Source: Ruegeria denitrificans
GTDB taxonomy: Bacteria > Pseudomonadota > Alphaproteobacteria > Rhodobacterales > Rhodobacteraceae
Reading direction: 5' to 3'
Assembly (NCBI RefSeq): GCF_001458295.1
Contig: NZ_CYUD01000003.1
Coordinates: 248,001-312,000, forward strand
DNA: 64,000 nt
The position numbers and the translations under genes are program-made. This document shows positions 1 to 8,992 of this stretch, piece by piece. Position 1 is the first letter of the stretch. The number at the start of each line of letters is the position of its first letter. The notes under the pieces are model-generated. The model did not search any database. It had not been told where the DNA came from and saw only the letters and a list, made by a program, of their open reading frames with translations.

Positions 1-286
1 CTGCCGAGCCATACCGGATCGCGCGATAGACATCGCTGTCCGAAGCCACGCCGCGCGTGCCCAGCTGGCCTAGCAGACCTTCGGCATTTCCCTGACCGGT
101 ATTACCCGAGCGATGGCTGTTATCCACGTTTTCCCCACGCTGCCGCGCCAGAATGTCTTCCAACGTCGTGGCGCCGCCGGTTTGGGCGCGATCCTCGGTG
201 GTGATGGCTTCGGCGTCATTTGACTGTGCGACGGCGGTGTTGGCCATCCCGATGGCAAACAGAAATGCAATGAGTAGGCGGAGCAT
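1..286 (-). CDS. fdhC: Formate dehydrogenase cytochrome b (gamma) subunit, N-terminal part
   Basis: Only the first 95 codons are inside the window; the rest lies beyond base 1. The frame begins MLRLLIAFLFAIGMANTAVA, a typical cleavable signal peptide, followed by a periplasmic stretch with NSHRSGNTGQG and LGQLGTRG, which I recognise from the extended N-terminus of alphaproteobacterial formate dehydrogenase gamma subunits. The membrane helices and heme ligands expected of this di-heme cytochrome b are not in view. The ATG at 286 has GAGG just upstream. It is last in the fdhA-fdhB-fdhC order, 75 bases after fdhB, and would pass electrons from the periplasmic enzyme to quinone. Identity rests on the N-terminus and context. 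Confidence 0.82.
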   Translation of the reverse strand, partial: MLRLLIAFLFAIGMANTAVAQSNDAEAITTEDRAQTGGATTLEDILARQRGENVDNSHRSGNTGQGNAEGLLGQLGTRGVASDSDVYRAIRYGSA

Positions 287-311
287 CTGAACCTCGGTCA
301 AAATCCATGAT

Positions 312-339
312 CAGACGACCCACGAATGCGGGTCGTCTG
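312..339 (-). other. Intercistronic hairpin between fdhB and fdhC
   Basis: A perfect 10-bp inverted repeat (312-321 with 330-339, 8-base loop) fills the gap between the fdhB stop and the fdhC start. No run of T follows it on the minus strand, so it is more likely an RNA-processing or stabilising element, or a partial attenuator, than a full terminator. Confidence 0.55.
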
Positions 340-361
340 TTTGGTTCATATAGACGGAGTA

Positions 362-955
362 TCAGCCGTCTTTCTGGTCGTAGGCCGTGCCCCAACCCCA
401 GGCGCCCGAGCCAAACCCGCGCGCCACGACGCGTTCGCGGTAAATGGCCGAGACCACGTCGCCGTCACCGGCGAGCAGGGCCTTGGTGGAACACATCTCA
501 GCGCAGATGGGCAGTTTGCCCTCGGCGATCCGGTTGCGACCGTATTTGGCGAACTCTGCGGTCGAGTGCGTTTCCTCGGGGCCGCCGGCGCAGAAGGTAC
601 ATTTGTCCATCTTGCCGCGCGATCCGAAGTTGCCCGCCTGCGGGTATTGCGGCGCGCCAAACGGGCACGCATAGAAGCAATAGCCGCAACCGATGCACAG
701 ATCCTTGGAGTGCAGGACGACGCCTTCTTCGTTCTGATAGAAGCAGTCGACCGGGCACACCGCCATGCAAGGCGCATCCGAGCAATGCATACAGGCCACC
801 GAGATCGAGCGTTCGCCAGGGTTGCCGTCATTGATCGTCACCACCCTGCGGCGGTTGATGCCCCAGGGCACCTCGTGCTCGTTCTTGCACGCGGTGACGC
901 AGGCGTTGCATTCGATGCAGCGTTCAGCGTCGCAGAGAAACTTTGCTCTAGCCAT
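362..955 (-). CDS. fdhB: Formate dehydrogenase Fe-S (beta) subunit, Fdh3 type
   Basis: This 197-aa protein carries electrons from the catalytic subunit to the cytochrome b subunit. It is a four-cluster ferredoxin: C13-C16-C19-C23, then [26 protein letters not shown] and a later CTFC plus a distal Cys pair, the usual pattern for four [4Fe-4S] centres. It lacks the C-terminal membrane anchor of E. coli FdnH/FdoH, as expected for the shorter Fdh3 form. A longer frame runs back to 997, but the ATG at 955 has a strong AAGGAGG at good spacing and matches the family start MARAKFLCD. It lies 11 bases after fdhA. No signal peptide is present, so it would be co-exported with the TAT-bearing alpha subunit. 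Confidence 0.95.
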   Translation of the reverse strand: MARAKFLCDAERCIECNACVTACKNEHEVPWGINRRRVVTINDGNPGERSISVACMHCSDAPCMAVCPVDCFYQNEEGVVLHSKDLCIGCGYCFYACPFGAPQYPQAGNFGSRGKMDKCTFCAGGPEETHSTAEFAKYGRNRIAEGKLPICAEMCSTKALLAGDGDVVSAIYRERVVARGFGSGAWGWGTAYDQKDG

Positions 956-966
956 TATCGTCCTCC

Positions 967-3861
967 TTACGCTGCCCAGATTTTGCAGAGAGTACACTTG
1001 GTCTCCTGCATCTGGGTCACTGAATCATAGCCATAGGTCTGAGCTGTGTTCGAGCTTTCGCCCAACACATATGGATCAGCACCGGCAGGGTATTTATGCC
1101 GAAGATCCTCGCCCTGGAAATGGCCGCCAAAGTGGAATGGCATGAAGGCCACGCCGGCACCGACCCTGTTGGTCAGCATCGCCATCACCTTGACCTTGCC
1201 GCCCTCGGGACCTTCGAGCCAGACCTGAGCCCCATCACGAATGCCAAGGTTGTTGGCATCGCGTGGATTGATCTCGACGAACATGTCCTGCTGCAGTTCG
1301 GCCAGCCACGGGTTCGACCGACTTTCTTCGCCGCCACCTTCATATTCGACCAAACGACCTGACGTGAGGATTAATGGATAATCCTTTGAAAAATCGTTCT
1401 TTTGGATCGAAGCATAAAGGGTAGGCAGGCGATAGGCCTGACGGTCCTCGTAGGTTGGATAGTCAGCCACCAGATCGCGCCGGTTTGTATAAAGCGGTTC
1501 GCGATGCAGTGGGATCGGATCCGGGAAAGTCCAGACGACCGCGCGGGCTTTGGCGTTCCCGAAGGGCGCACAGCCATGCTCGATCGCGACCCGCTGGATG
1601 CCGCCGGACAGGTCGGTTTTCCAGTTGGTCTTGGAACCCGCAACGGCGTCGATTGCCGCGCGTTCGTCATCCGTCAGATCGCCATCCCAGCCAAGGTCCA
1701 TCAGCATCTGCATCGTGAATTCGGGATATCCATCCTGAATTTCCGACCCAACGCTATAGACCCCTTCGGCCAGCAGGTTGTCGCCATCGCGTTCCACCCC
1801 GAAACGGGCGCGGAAAGTCAGGCCACCCTCGGCCACCGGTTTTGACATGTCATAGAGGTTTGGAGTCCCCGTATGACCCATCTCGGCCGTACCCCAACAG
1901 GGCCATGGCAGACCGTAGTATTCGCCGTCGTTTGGTCCACCAACAGCCTGCAACGTCGTTCTGTCGAACGTGTGCTGGTTGGCCATATGGCTTTTCAAAC
2001 GTTCCGGTGACTGACCGGTATAGCCGATGGTCCAGAGGCCCGAGTTGAACTCACGCGTGATGCTTTCAACATTCGGGGTTTCGGCGTCTTCCATCTCGAT
2101 ATTGCGGAAGAACCGATCTGCCCAGCCGAACTTGTTGGCGAATTTGGCCATTATGACCTCATCCGGCAAGCTTTCGAACAGCGGATCAACCACCTTGTCG
2201 CGCCATTGCAGCGACCGGTTCGAAGCCGTGACCGAGCCACGGGTTTCGAACTGCGTACAAGCAGGCAACAGGTAAACGCCATCAGTGCGGTCATGCAAAA
2301 CAGCGGAAACGGTGGGATACGGGTCGATCACGACCAGCATGTCCAGCTTTTCCATTGCCGTCTTCATTTCAGGCCCGCGTGTTTGCGAGTTTGGCGCGTG
2401 GCCCCACAGAACCATGGCGCGGACATTGTTGTCCTGATCCATGTTCTCCGGGTCTTCCAAAACACCGTCGATCCAGCGGGAAACAGGGATGCCGCGTTCG
2501 TTCTGTAGCGGTTTGTCCTTGCCTTCCTTGTCCTTGATCGTGGCGAATTGGCCAGCCAACCATTCGGGTTCTTCGCCCCAGACGCGTGCCCAGTGGCCCC
2601 ATGCACCTGCGGACAGGCCGTAGTAGCCGGGCAGGGTGTGGGACAGAACACCAAGGTCTGTAGCGCCCTGTACGTTGTCATGGCCACGGAAGATGTTGGT
2701 GCCACCACCCGAGGTGCCCATGTTGCCAAGTGCAAGCTGCAACACGCAGTAGGCGCGGGTGTTGTTGTTGCCATTGGTGTGCTGCGTCCCGCCCATGCAC
2801 CAGACAACCGTACCGGGACGATTGTTGGCCATCGTACGGGCAACACGCTTCAGCTGCGAACCGGGTGTACCGGTGACACGCTCAACTTCTTCCGGGTTCC
2901 ATTTGCGAACCTCTTCCTGAATCTGGTCCATACCCCAGACACGGGTGCGGATGAACTCTTTGTCCTCCCAACCGTTGTCAAAGATGTGCCACAGGATGCC
3001 CCAGATAAGTGCGACGTCCGTGCCAGGGCGGAAGCGGACATATTCATCCGCGTGCGCAGCGGTGCGCGTAAAGCGCGGATCGCAGACGATCAACGGGGCG
3101 TTATTCTGCTCTTTCGCGCGCAGAATATGCAGTAGCGAGACAGGGTGCGCCTCGGCCGGGTTGCCGCCGATGATGAAGATCGCCTTGCTGTTGTGCATGT
3201 CGTTATACGAATTGGTCATGGCGCCGTAGCCCCATGTATTCGCAACACCCGCAACGGTAGTTGAGTGGCAGATACGGGCCTGATGGTCCACGTTGTTCGT
3301 GCCCCAATAGGCGGCGAATTTGCGGAACAGATAGGCCTGTTCGTTGTTATGCTTGGCCGAGCCCAGCCAGTACACGCTGTCCGGACCGGATTCCTCGCGG
3401 ATGCTCATCATGCCATCGCCGATCTCGTTGATCGCCTCTTCCCAGCTGATGCGCTTCCACTCGCCGCCTTCCTTCTTCATCGGATACTTCAGGCGGCGTT
3501 CGCCATGGGCGTGCTCGCGGACCGAGGCCCCCTTGGCGCAGTGTGCACCCAGGTTGAACGGACTGTCCCAGCCGGGTTCTTGCCCGACCCAGACACCGTT
3601 CTGCACTTCGGCGACAACTGTACAGCCGACAGAACAGTGGGTGCATACGGATTTTATATTCTCAACGGCGGTGTTTGCCGCTGTTTGGGCACTGGCTTGC
3701 GTCACGGTTCCACCCGTGGCGCTGATCGCGGCGAGGCCGCCGATCGTCAGGCCCGAGCCACGCAGGAATGCGCGGCGATCGACGGTTTTTTCGCCGACCT
3801 GGGACAGGATACTTGTCCGCTGGGGGCGTCTCGCTACCCCGTTGGTCTTTTTCCTTAGCAT
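967..3861 (-). CDS. fdhA: Formate dehydrogenase catalytic (alpha) subunit, molybdopterin type
   Basis: Oxidises formate to CO2. The 964-aa chain opens with a twin-arginine signal (DRRAFLRG at about residue 28), followed by a [4Fe-4S] site with Cys at 73, 76, 80 and 108. The active-site segment reads [11 protein letters not shown], with Cys198-His199 where selenocysteine enzymes have Sec-His, so this is a cysteine form that needs no Sec machinery. The middle follows the bis-MGD oxidoreductase fold, and the last 130 residues (from about [11 protein letters not shown]) form the dinucleotide-binding domain. The ATG at 3861 is preceded by GGGAGG. The folded enzyme should be exported by Tat to the periplasmic side with FdhB. 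Mo or W use cannot be told from sequence. Confidence 0.96.
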   Translation of the reverse strand: MLRKKTNGVARRPQRTSILSQVGEKTVDRRAFLRGSGLTIGGLAAISATGGTVTQASAQTAANTAVENIKSVCTHCSVGCTVVAEVQNGVWVGQEPGWDSPFNLGAHCAKGASVREHAHGERRLKYPMKKEGGEWKRISWEEAINEIGDGMMSIREESGPDSVYWLGSAKHNNEQAYLFRKFAAYWGTNNVDHQARICHSTTVAGVANTWGYGAMTNSYNDMHNSKAIFIIGGNPAEAHPVSLLHILRAKEQNNAPLIVCDPRFTRTAAHADEYVRFRPGTDVALIWGILWHIFDNGWEDKEFIRTRVWGMDQIQEEVRKWNPEEVERVTGTPGSQLKRVARTMANNRPGTVVWCMGGTQHTNGNNNTRAYCVLQLALGNMGTSGGGTNIFRGHDNVQGATDLGVLSHTLPGYYGLSAGAWGHWARVWGEEPEWLAGQFATIKDKEGKDKPLQNERGIPVSRWIDGVLEDPENMDQDNNVRAMVLWGHAPNSQTRGPEMKTAMEKLDMLVVIDPYPTVSAVLHDRTDGVYLLPACTQFETRGSVTASNRSLQWRDKVVDPLFESLPDEVIMAKFANKFGWADRFFRNIEMEDAETPNVESITREFNSGLWTIGYTGQSPERLKSHMANQHTFDRTTLQAVGGPNDGEYYGLPWPCWGTAEMGHTGTPNLYDMSKPVAEGGLTFRARFGVERDGDNLLAEGVYSVGSEIQDGYPEFTMQMLMDLGWDGDLTDDERAAIDAVAGSKTNWKTDLSGGIQRVAIEHGCAPFGNAKARAVVWTFPDPIPLHREPLYTNRRDLVADYPTYEDRQAYRLPTLYASIQKNDFSKDYPLILTSGRLVEYEGGGEESRSNPWLAELQQDMFVEINPRDANNLGIRDGAQVWLEGPEGGKVKVMAMLTNRVGAGVAFMPFHFGGHFQGEDLRHKYPAGADPYVLGESSNTAQTYGYDSVTQMQETKCTLCKIWAA

Positions 3862-3993
3862 TGTTTTCCTCCCTTGCGCGCCGTGTAAGCCACGGCTGGC
3901 TTGGTACTGCTGATGCCGACGTCAGGGCCAATCGCAACCGTCAGTCGGATGGTGACATCGTCCGGTCGGTAAACCGGGCGCAGTCGAGGCGGC

Positions 3994-4182
3994 TTAGAAG
4001 CGCGCGCTGTCCAGGTAAGCGCGGGTATGCGCTGTGTCCTGCATGCGGGTGTCGTCCGTTGGCAGCTCGGCTGCTTCGGCTCTTCCGCTTTGTGTGGCAG
4101 CGGCAACGGCAGCGGGTGCTGCGGTTCCGGCCAGTTTGAGGAAGTCGCGGCGCGTTGCGCCTTCTTCCTTGGTCTTGCTCAT
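3994..4182 (-). CDS. Formate dehydrogenase-associated twin-arginine mini-protein
   Basis: A 62-aa protein that is mostly a twin-arginine leader: TRRDFLKLAGTAAPAAVAAA followed by a short tail with RAYLDSARF. Small proteins of this kind (the TIGR02811-like formate dehydrogenase region TAT proteins) are commonly encoded just upstream of fdhA; their function is not established, and co-export or assembly of the dehydrogenase is the usual guess. A longer frame starts at 4200, but the ATG at 4182 sits behind AAAGGAGA and gives a normal n-region. The gap of 132 bases to fdhA holds no other gene. Confidence 0.85.
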   Translation of the reverse strand: MSKTKEEGATRRDFLKLAGTAAPAAVAAATQSGRAEAAELPTDDTRMQDTAHTRAYLDSARF

Positions 4183-4243
4183 GGGCTTCTCCTTTCCCAT
4201 TTGCGATCTAGCGCCAATTCGGGCGCTGGCGAGTTGCGGTTGT

Positions 4244-4855
4244 TCACACCGCCGTCATTCGGAAGGCCTCGCGTTCGATTTCCATAAACACCCGACCGGC
4301 TGTGCCGACCGAGGCATAGAGAACCGACGCTTCGGCTGCTTCCAAATCCGTATAGAAATGCGCGGCCCAGGGGCCGATATGCTTGTTCCAGAACGCCTTT
4401 TGATCCTCAGTCGACGCAGGCGTGCCAAAACGTCCTACAATCATGCCCGCCATCATTTCCATCAGCGAGGCGATGTTGTCTTCGGGTTCGAACACGTTCT
4501 GCGCCCGGGTGATCCCGCGGACGGCCATGTCGTTGCGCAATTGCGCCAGCGGTTTCTCGTTAAGAAAGCCAGTCAGGTAAAAGCTGCCATAGGGTAGCAA
4601 TTCACCCCGGCCCAGCCCGATGAACAGCGCATTGAATTCCCGTTCTGCGGCGGCGGGTTTGGTGACCTTGGCCACCCGTGCCATGGCCTGAATGGCCTGA
4701 CCCAGTTCAGTGTCATCCCCATTCAAACCCGCGACCTGATCCAGTAGCATCTGATCTGGTGGCCCCGCTAGGAGCAGGCCTAGAAAATTGTAGAAATCCG
4801 CGCGCAGGCGATCTTCGGCCGAGACTTCCAGATTGTGCGCGTTGCTTGCGGTCAT
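4244..4855 (-). CDS. TorD/DmsD-family molybdoenzyme chaperone
   Basis: A 203-aa, all-alpha cytoplasmic protein with the TorD-family landmarks: an N-terminal DRLRADFYNFLGLLL, the central REFNALFIGLGRGELLPYGSFYLTG segment (shortened here in spirit of Y-x-x-x-F and E-L-x-P-Y) and a C-terminal domain with FWNKHIGPWAAHFYTDL. Such chaperones bind the Tat leader of a molybdoenzyme and hold it until the cofactor is inserted. Its place between DUF3306 (4-base gap) and the TAT mini-protein points to FdhA as client. The specific subfamily cannot be decided by eye. Confidence 0.9.
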   Translation of the reverse strand: MTASNAHNLEVSAEDRLRADFYNFLGLLLAGPPDQMLLDQVAGLNGDDTELGQAIQAMARVAKVTKPAAAEREFNALFIGLGRGELLPYGSFYLTGFLNEKPLAQLRNDMAVRGITRAQNVFEPEDNIASLMEMMAGMIVGRFGTPASTEDQKAFWNKHIGPWAAHFYTDLEAAEASVLYASVGTAGRVFMEIEREAFRMTAV

Positions 4856-4859
4856 TTAG

Positions 4860-5438
4860 TCATCCTTCGAATTCAAACTTCATGCGGCGCGGAACAACCT
4901 GCGGCGCTGCCTCTTCTGTCGCGGCGATAGTTATAGGGTCAGCGGTCGGGGCAGTTTCAGGTTCCACCTCAGTTACTGGTACTGCATCCTCAGCCACCGG
5001 GGTTTCGTCTTCGATTTCGGGATCCATGTCTTCGGCCTGTGCAGCCAAAGCCTCGACGTGGCGCAACATACCTTTGCCGACCTGATAGGCGGTCTGGATA
5101 TTCTCGATCACGCAAGCCGCGTCGGTATAATCCTCGCCGTAATCGACCAGCCCGTCGACATTGGCCAGAACCGGGTTCAGCCGCCATAGCTGCCGCAAGG
5201 CACGGCGGCGCAACCGATCGGGGACAGCTTTAGCCATAAAGCCCGAGACATCATCCCCGGCCTGCAACTGATCGGGGTCGGGTAGGTTGAACTGGGCCAA
5301 AATCTCGGCGTCGCTCTTTTCTTCTAGCTCAGCTTGTTGTGTGGCGATGACCTGTTCTTCGGTCGCGATAACCTCGGCCTCGGCTTCCGCCTGAACGGCG
5401 GCCTTGCGGCGGGACCAGAAATCGCGGGACTGTGTCAT
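4860..5438 (-). CDS. DUF3306 family protein of the formate dehydrogenase cluster
   Basis: A 192-aa cytoplasmic protein. The N-terminus MTQSRDFWSRRKAAVQAEAE begins a charged, coiled-coil-like helix, followed by the family core (LPDPDQLQAGDDVSGFM, then VPDRLRRRALRQLWRLNPVL). The last 60 residues are Glu/Ala/Pro-rich and low in complexity. DUF3306 proteins occur almost only beside DUF3305 and Fdh3-type formate dehydrogenases; their role is unknown, presumably in assembly. Its ATG overlaps the DUF3305 stop (ATGA), so the two are probably translated together. Confidence 0.88.
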   Translation of the reverse strand: MTQSRDFWSRRKAAVQAEAEAEVIATEEQVIATQQAELEEKSDAEILAQFNLPDPDQLQAGDDVSGFMAKAVPDRLRRRALRQLWRLNPVLANVDGLVDYGEDYTDAACVIENIQTAYQVGKGMLRHVEALAAQAEDMDPEIEDETPVAEDAVPVTEVEPETAPTADPITIAATEEAAPQVVPRRMKFEFEG

Positions 5439-5989
5439 TGCACGAACCTCCGCGGCGCGCGGTAGACGTCCGAAGTCTGACGGATGCGCGCGTCCCCTTT
5501 GCCATCCTCGACAAGGTCCGTTCGTTTCTTATCGCGACGGCGTTTGACGAAGACCTCGTCGTGATGGTGTTCCAATGTGAAATCCCGAACCCAGGCAATC
5601 AGCCCCTCGGTCATCGGGATTTTTTCAACAATCTCTTCACCGGTATCTGCATAATCTTGCCCTTCGAACGGAGAAGCGGTGACCAGCACCGCATCCATTG
5701 GGCGCTTGCCATCAAGCGTATCGCGGAGAACAAGGTAAATCGAAGGTTGCCCGTCGGACAGGTTGACCATGTAGGCCTCAGTCTCATCGGTCCAAAGCCT
5801 CAGGGGCAAGGTGGCGGCGTGATATTCCACGGCTTCGCCCTCGCGGCGCAGTTCCTGCCAGTCAGCAGGCCCGGCACCGGGTAATACGGCAACGGCGCGC
5901 CAGTTCCATTTCGCCCAGCGAGTTACACCAGGTGTTTTGCGAACAACGACGCCGATTGGCATTTCAATCTGGCTTGCGGCCTTGGCCAC
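5435..5989 (-). CDS. DUF3305 family protein of the formate dehydrogenase cluster
   Basis: A 184-aa protein when read from a GTG at 5989, which has GGGGAGGAG directly upstream and places the conserved MPIGVVVRKTPGVTRWAKWNW near the N-terminus. Longer versions from ATG codons at 6025 or 6055 have no ribosome site. Other recognisable parts are YHAATLPLRLWTDETEAY and QPSIYLVLR. DUF3305 is a conserved formate dehydrogenase accessory of unknown function. It is the first gene of the minus-strand formate dehydrogenase operon, so the promoter should lie between 5990 and 6209. Confidence 0.85.
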   Translation of the reverse strand: MAKAASQIEMPIGVVVRKTPGVTRWAKWNWRAVAVLPGAGPADWQELRREGEAVEYHAATLPLRLWTDETEAYMVNLSDGQPSIYLVLRDTLDGKRPMDAVLVTASPFEGQDYADTGEEIVEKIPMTEGLIAWVRDFTLEHHHDEVFVKRRRDKKRTDLVEDGKGDARIRQTSDVYRAPRRFVQ

Positions 5990-6209
5990 TGGCTCCTCCC
6001 CGAAAGGCTCTCCCCTGCCTCTCATGACGTCCACTATGGTACACAAAACAACCATGTGCCAAGTCTGAAGTCATCGTAATTGATGTGATCACGCCTTGTT
6101 TATGAGATCGAGAGGTCCTGTCATCCCGTTCGCGCAAGAGATTGATGCGCAAGGCATTGCCACTTTTCCAAGACACCCTAAGCTGAAACCAAGATGGGGA
6201 GAGGAAACT

Positions 6210-8162
6210 ATGGGCACAAAACTGATACTATGCGATTGCACGGGAACACAGAGTCTTGAGGCCGAGAAAATCGCATCCGCTTGTGGGATCGCCTGTTCCA
6301 AGGTGCATACAGCATTGTGTACGTCGGAGTTGGAGGCCGCTGCGTCTCTGCTGCAGGATGGCACCCCGGTGATCGCCTGCGCGCAGGAACAAGAGGTGTT
6401 CCGGGACCTCGCTGAAGAAATGAATGTCGACATGCCGGGTTTTGTGGATTTGCGCGACCGTGCAGGTTGGTCGGACCAAGGCGGCGATGCGACACCCAAG
6501 ATGGCCGCATTGGCTGCTGAAGCGTTGCTGCCACAGCCGATCACGCCCAGCGTGGACGTTGTCAGCGAAGGCACCTGTTTTATTGTCGGTCCGGGTGAGG
6601 TGAGTTTTGATCTGGCAGCACGGCTGACGGATACGCTGGCGGTGACGGTGCTGGTAACGGATGACGCACAACCCGTGACGCGGGCTTTCGATGTGGTTCG
6701 GGGCCAGCTTCGGGCGCTGAAAGGCGCGTTGGGTGGCTTCACGCTGCAGTTGGACGCTTTGCAACAGTTAGAACCCGGCGGCCGTGGTGCGTTCACTTGG
6801 ACCGAGGCCCGCGATGGGGCGCACTCGGCCTGCGATATCATTATCGACCTGACCGGGGGCACCCCGTTTGTGCAAGCCCCGGCCAAGCGCGAAGGATATC
6901 TGCGTGCCGATCCCAAGGATGCGCTTGCCGTGGAACGTCTGGCGTTTGAGGCTGCGCAGCTGGTCGGTACGTTCGAAAAGCCGCTTTATGTGCGGATCGA
7001 GGAGACACTTTGCGCCCATTCCCGTGCCGAACAGGTCGCTTGCACCAATTGTCTGGATATCTGTCCGACGGGGGCGATTGTATCGGCTGGAGAGCATGTC
7101 GCCATCGACCCCATGATTTGTGCCGGATGCGGAGAATGCGCGGCAGTGTGCCCATCGACCGCGATCACATACGAGGACCCTCCAGTTTCAGCCCTGTTGT
7201 CACGGATGCACATTTTGGCGCGTACTTATCGGCGGGCTGGGGGCACGTCACCGCGATTGATGGTTCACGACGCCCATGGGGCCGAGATGATCCGGCTGGC
7301 CGCCCGGTTCGGGCGCGGTCTGCCTGCGGATGTCATCCCGCTTGAATTGAGTGTGATCTCGGGGTTCGGCCATGCCGAGATGCTGGCCGCGTTGGCCCAC
7401 GGATTCTCTCGTGTCGATATCCTGCTGGCCCCAACCACAGAGCGCGATGCACTGGACCGCGAATTGGCTCTAGCTCATGCGATTGCCGGACCGGACGGGA
7501 TAGGCTTGATAGATGAGGCCGATCCCGATGCAATGGCGCATTTCTTGTATATGCAGGACGTTCCATCACCGCTGGCCGATCCGGTGCTGCCACTGGGTAA
7601 TCGCAGACAAATCGCGCGGCTGTCGGCACAGGCATTGAATCCACAGGTCAAAGCGCCCTTGCCATTGCCCGAAAATGCCCCTTACGGGGCGGTGGCGGTG
7701 AATACCGATGCTTGTACGTTGTGTCTCAGTTGCGTATCGCTGTGTCCTTCTGGTGCGTTGGTCGATAACCCGGACAAGCCTCAGCTGAACTTTCAGCAGG
7801 ATGCGTGCCTGCAATGCGGCTTGTGCAAAGGTATCTGTCCCGAAAAAGCGATTACCCTGGTGCCTCAATTGGATTTGAGCGACGCGGCCCTGTCGCAGCA
7901 GGTGCTGAACGAAGAAGAACCCTTTGCCTGCGTTGAATGCGGTGCCTTGTTTGGTGTGAAATCCACGGTTGAACGGATCATGGAAAAGCTGTCTGGAACA
8001 CATCCGATGTTTGCCACCTCGGACAAGGCGCGGATGATCCAGATGTGCGACAATTGCCGGGTAAACGCGCAGTTCCAGCAACCGGACAATCCCTTCCAGT
8101 CCAAGCCAAGGCCCAAGGTTGTCACGACCGAGGACTATTTCTCAAAGAGAAAGGATCACTGA
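6210..8162 (+). CDS. Multi-cluster 4Fe-4S ferredoxin protein linked to formate dehydrogenase
   Basis: A 650-aa protein divergent from the formate dehydrogenase operon. It has two ferredoxin-like pairs. Near residue 268 is a stretched site, Cys-x9-Cys-TN-Cys-LDI-CP, followed by the canonical CAGCGECAAVCP. From about 501 come CTLCLSCVSLCP and CLQCGLCKGICP. Two further CxxC pairs (CVEC near 573, CDNC near 613) may bind metal. The N-terminal 250 residues start KLILCDCTGTQ and have no redox motif I can name. No signal peptide or membrane helix is seen, so it is cytoplasmic. The ATG at 6210 follows GGGGAGAGG; a longer frame from 6096 has no such site. Electron carrier or assembly factor for formate oxidation is inferred from its position. 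Confidence 0.82.
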   Translation: MGTKLILCDCTGTQSLEAEKIASACGIACSKVHTALCTSELEAAASLLQDGTPVIACAQEQEVFRDLAEEMNVDMPGFVDLRDRAGWSDQGGDATPKMAALAAEALLPQPITPSVDVVSEGTCFIVGPGEVSFDLAARLTDTLAVTVLVTDDAQPVTRAFDVVRGQLRALKGALGGFTLQLDALQQLEPGGRGAFTWTEARDGAHSACDIIIDLTGGTPFVQAPAKREGYLRADPKDALAVERLAFEAAQLVGTFEKPLYVRIEETLCAHSRAEQVACTNCLDICPTGAIVSAGEHVAIDPMICAGCGECAAVCPSTAITYEDPPVSALLSRMHILARTYRRAGGTSPRLMVHDAHGAEMIRLAARFGRGLPADVIPLELSVISGFGHAEMLAALAHGFSRVDILLAPTTERDALDRELALAHAIAGPDGIGLIDEADPDAMAHFLYMQDVPSPLADPVLPLGNRRQIARLSAQALNPQVKAPLPLPENAPYGAVAVNTDACTLCLSCVSLCPSGALVDNPDKPQLNFQQDACLQCGLCKGICPEKAITLVPQLDLSDAALSQQVLNEEEPFACVECGALFGVKSTVERIMEKLSGTHPMFATSDKARMIQMCDNCRVNAQFQQPDNPFQSKPRPKVVTTEDYFSKRKDH

Positions 8163-8884
8163 AACTGCAGCGGCGCGCCCAAGTCTGCCGCCTTGATGAC
8201 CGAGACGAAGGCCAGGATGGCTTCCAACTCGTCAAGCGTCATCTCGACCGGGTGAATGGGCGAGGGGCGTTCGGGGTCGAACGGTGGTGTCAGCCCGTCG
8301 ATCTGCGTAAAGGCGGGATGGGGGTTGAGGGCAAAGAAAGCCTCGAACCGTTCAGACCAGTCCGGCATCGACCGCAGGACCGCGAATGAAGGGGTGGAAC
8401 CCAGACCGTTCATCCGGTTTTGCGGCCCGATCACATGGCATCGGCCGCAATGGGTCATTGATAGTTCCTCGCCGCGTACGGCGTCACCTTCGATCACGGT
8501 TTCTTGCTGCGTTGTCGCCACCTCGAAACTGGCAGAGAAAGGCGTCCCTTGATCGGGCACATAGCTTTCGACCGTGTTCTTGCCGATATCGGACAGCAGC
8601 CAGTCACGGAACCGTTCGTGCCGGGCGTTGTCTCCGATCCGCAGATGGTAAACCACACCGTCGCGCACAAAGACCGGATCGCCCGGTGGGGCGGTTTCCA
8701 GCACCAAAATGCCCCCGTCATCCGCAATAACGCGAATCCCGGTCTTGAGAGAGAAGCGAGGAAGAATATGTTGCAGCAGACCAGAGTCTGTTACTTCCGC
8801 CGGGGCGGCAAGGCCAAGGGTCTCCTGCGACCAAGAGGGGCTGGTACAGAGCGTCAGGCTCAGGCACAAAAGGACAAAGCGCAT
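8156..8884 (-). CDS. c-type cytochrome with TupA-like flanking sequence
   Basis: A 242-aa periplasmic protein with signal peptide MRFVLLCLSLTLCTSPSWSQ. One heme c site is clear: C146-G-R-C149-H150, with a likely axial Met215 in IHPVEMT. The part before the heme resembles pieces of a tungstate/molybdate-binding protein: DSGLLQHILPRFSLKTGI like the start of TupA, and FRDWLLSDIGKNTVESY like its end, with the middle lobe missing. Its last 7 bases overlap the convergent ferredoxin gene. A longer frame exists upstream, but only the ATG at 8884 gives a signal peptide. A role as electron acceptor or metal-status sensor for formate dehydrogenase is inference. Confidence 0.8.
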   Translation of the reverse strand: MRFVLLCLSLTLCTSPSWSQETLGLAAPAEVTDSGLLQHILPRFSLKTGIRVIADDGGILVLETAPPGDPVFVRDGVVYHLRIGDNARHERFRDWLLSDIGKNTVESYVPDQGTPFSASFEVATTQQETVIEGDAVRGEELSMTHCGRCHVIGPQNRMNGLGSTPSFAVLRSMPDWSERFEAFFALNPHPAFTQIDGLTPPFDPERPSPIHPVEMTLDELEAILAFVSVIKAADLGAPLQFQ

Positions 8885-8992
8885 GGCCCAACCTAACGGT
8901 CCGGTCCTGAATGCGTCAAATGAACAGAATGAGACGGAGACACGTGCAATGAAACGCAACCTCATCTTGGGTCGATTTAAAGGGGTACAGGC

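Noticed and set aside
70..270. 66-codon minus-strand frame at the window start
   Set aside because: The other frame on the same strand, starting at 286, gives a signal peptide and the formate dehydrogenase gamma N-terminus; this one is a shifted reading of it.
326..1030. Open frame of 234 codons on the plus strand
   Set aside because: It runs antisense to fdhB, which has clear Fe-S motifs; the frame itself shows no recognisable domain.
6080..6092. FNR-box-like TTGAT-GTG-ATCAC between the formate dehydrogenase operon and the ferredoxin gene
   Set aside because: The half-sites are three bases apart, not four, and the last base does not match, so a helical-phase fit to FNR is doubtful. It could still be an unrelated operator.
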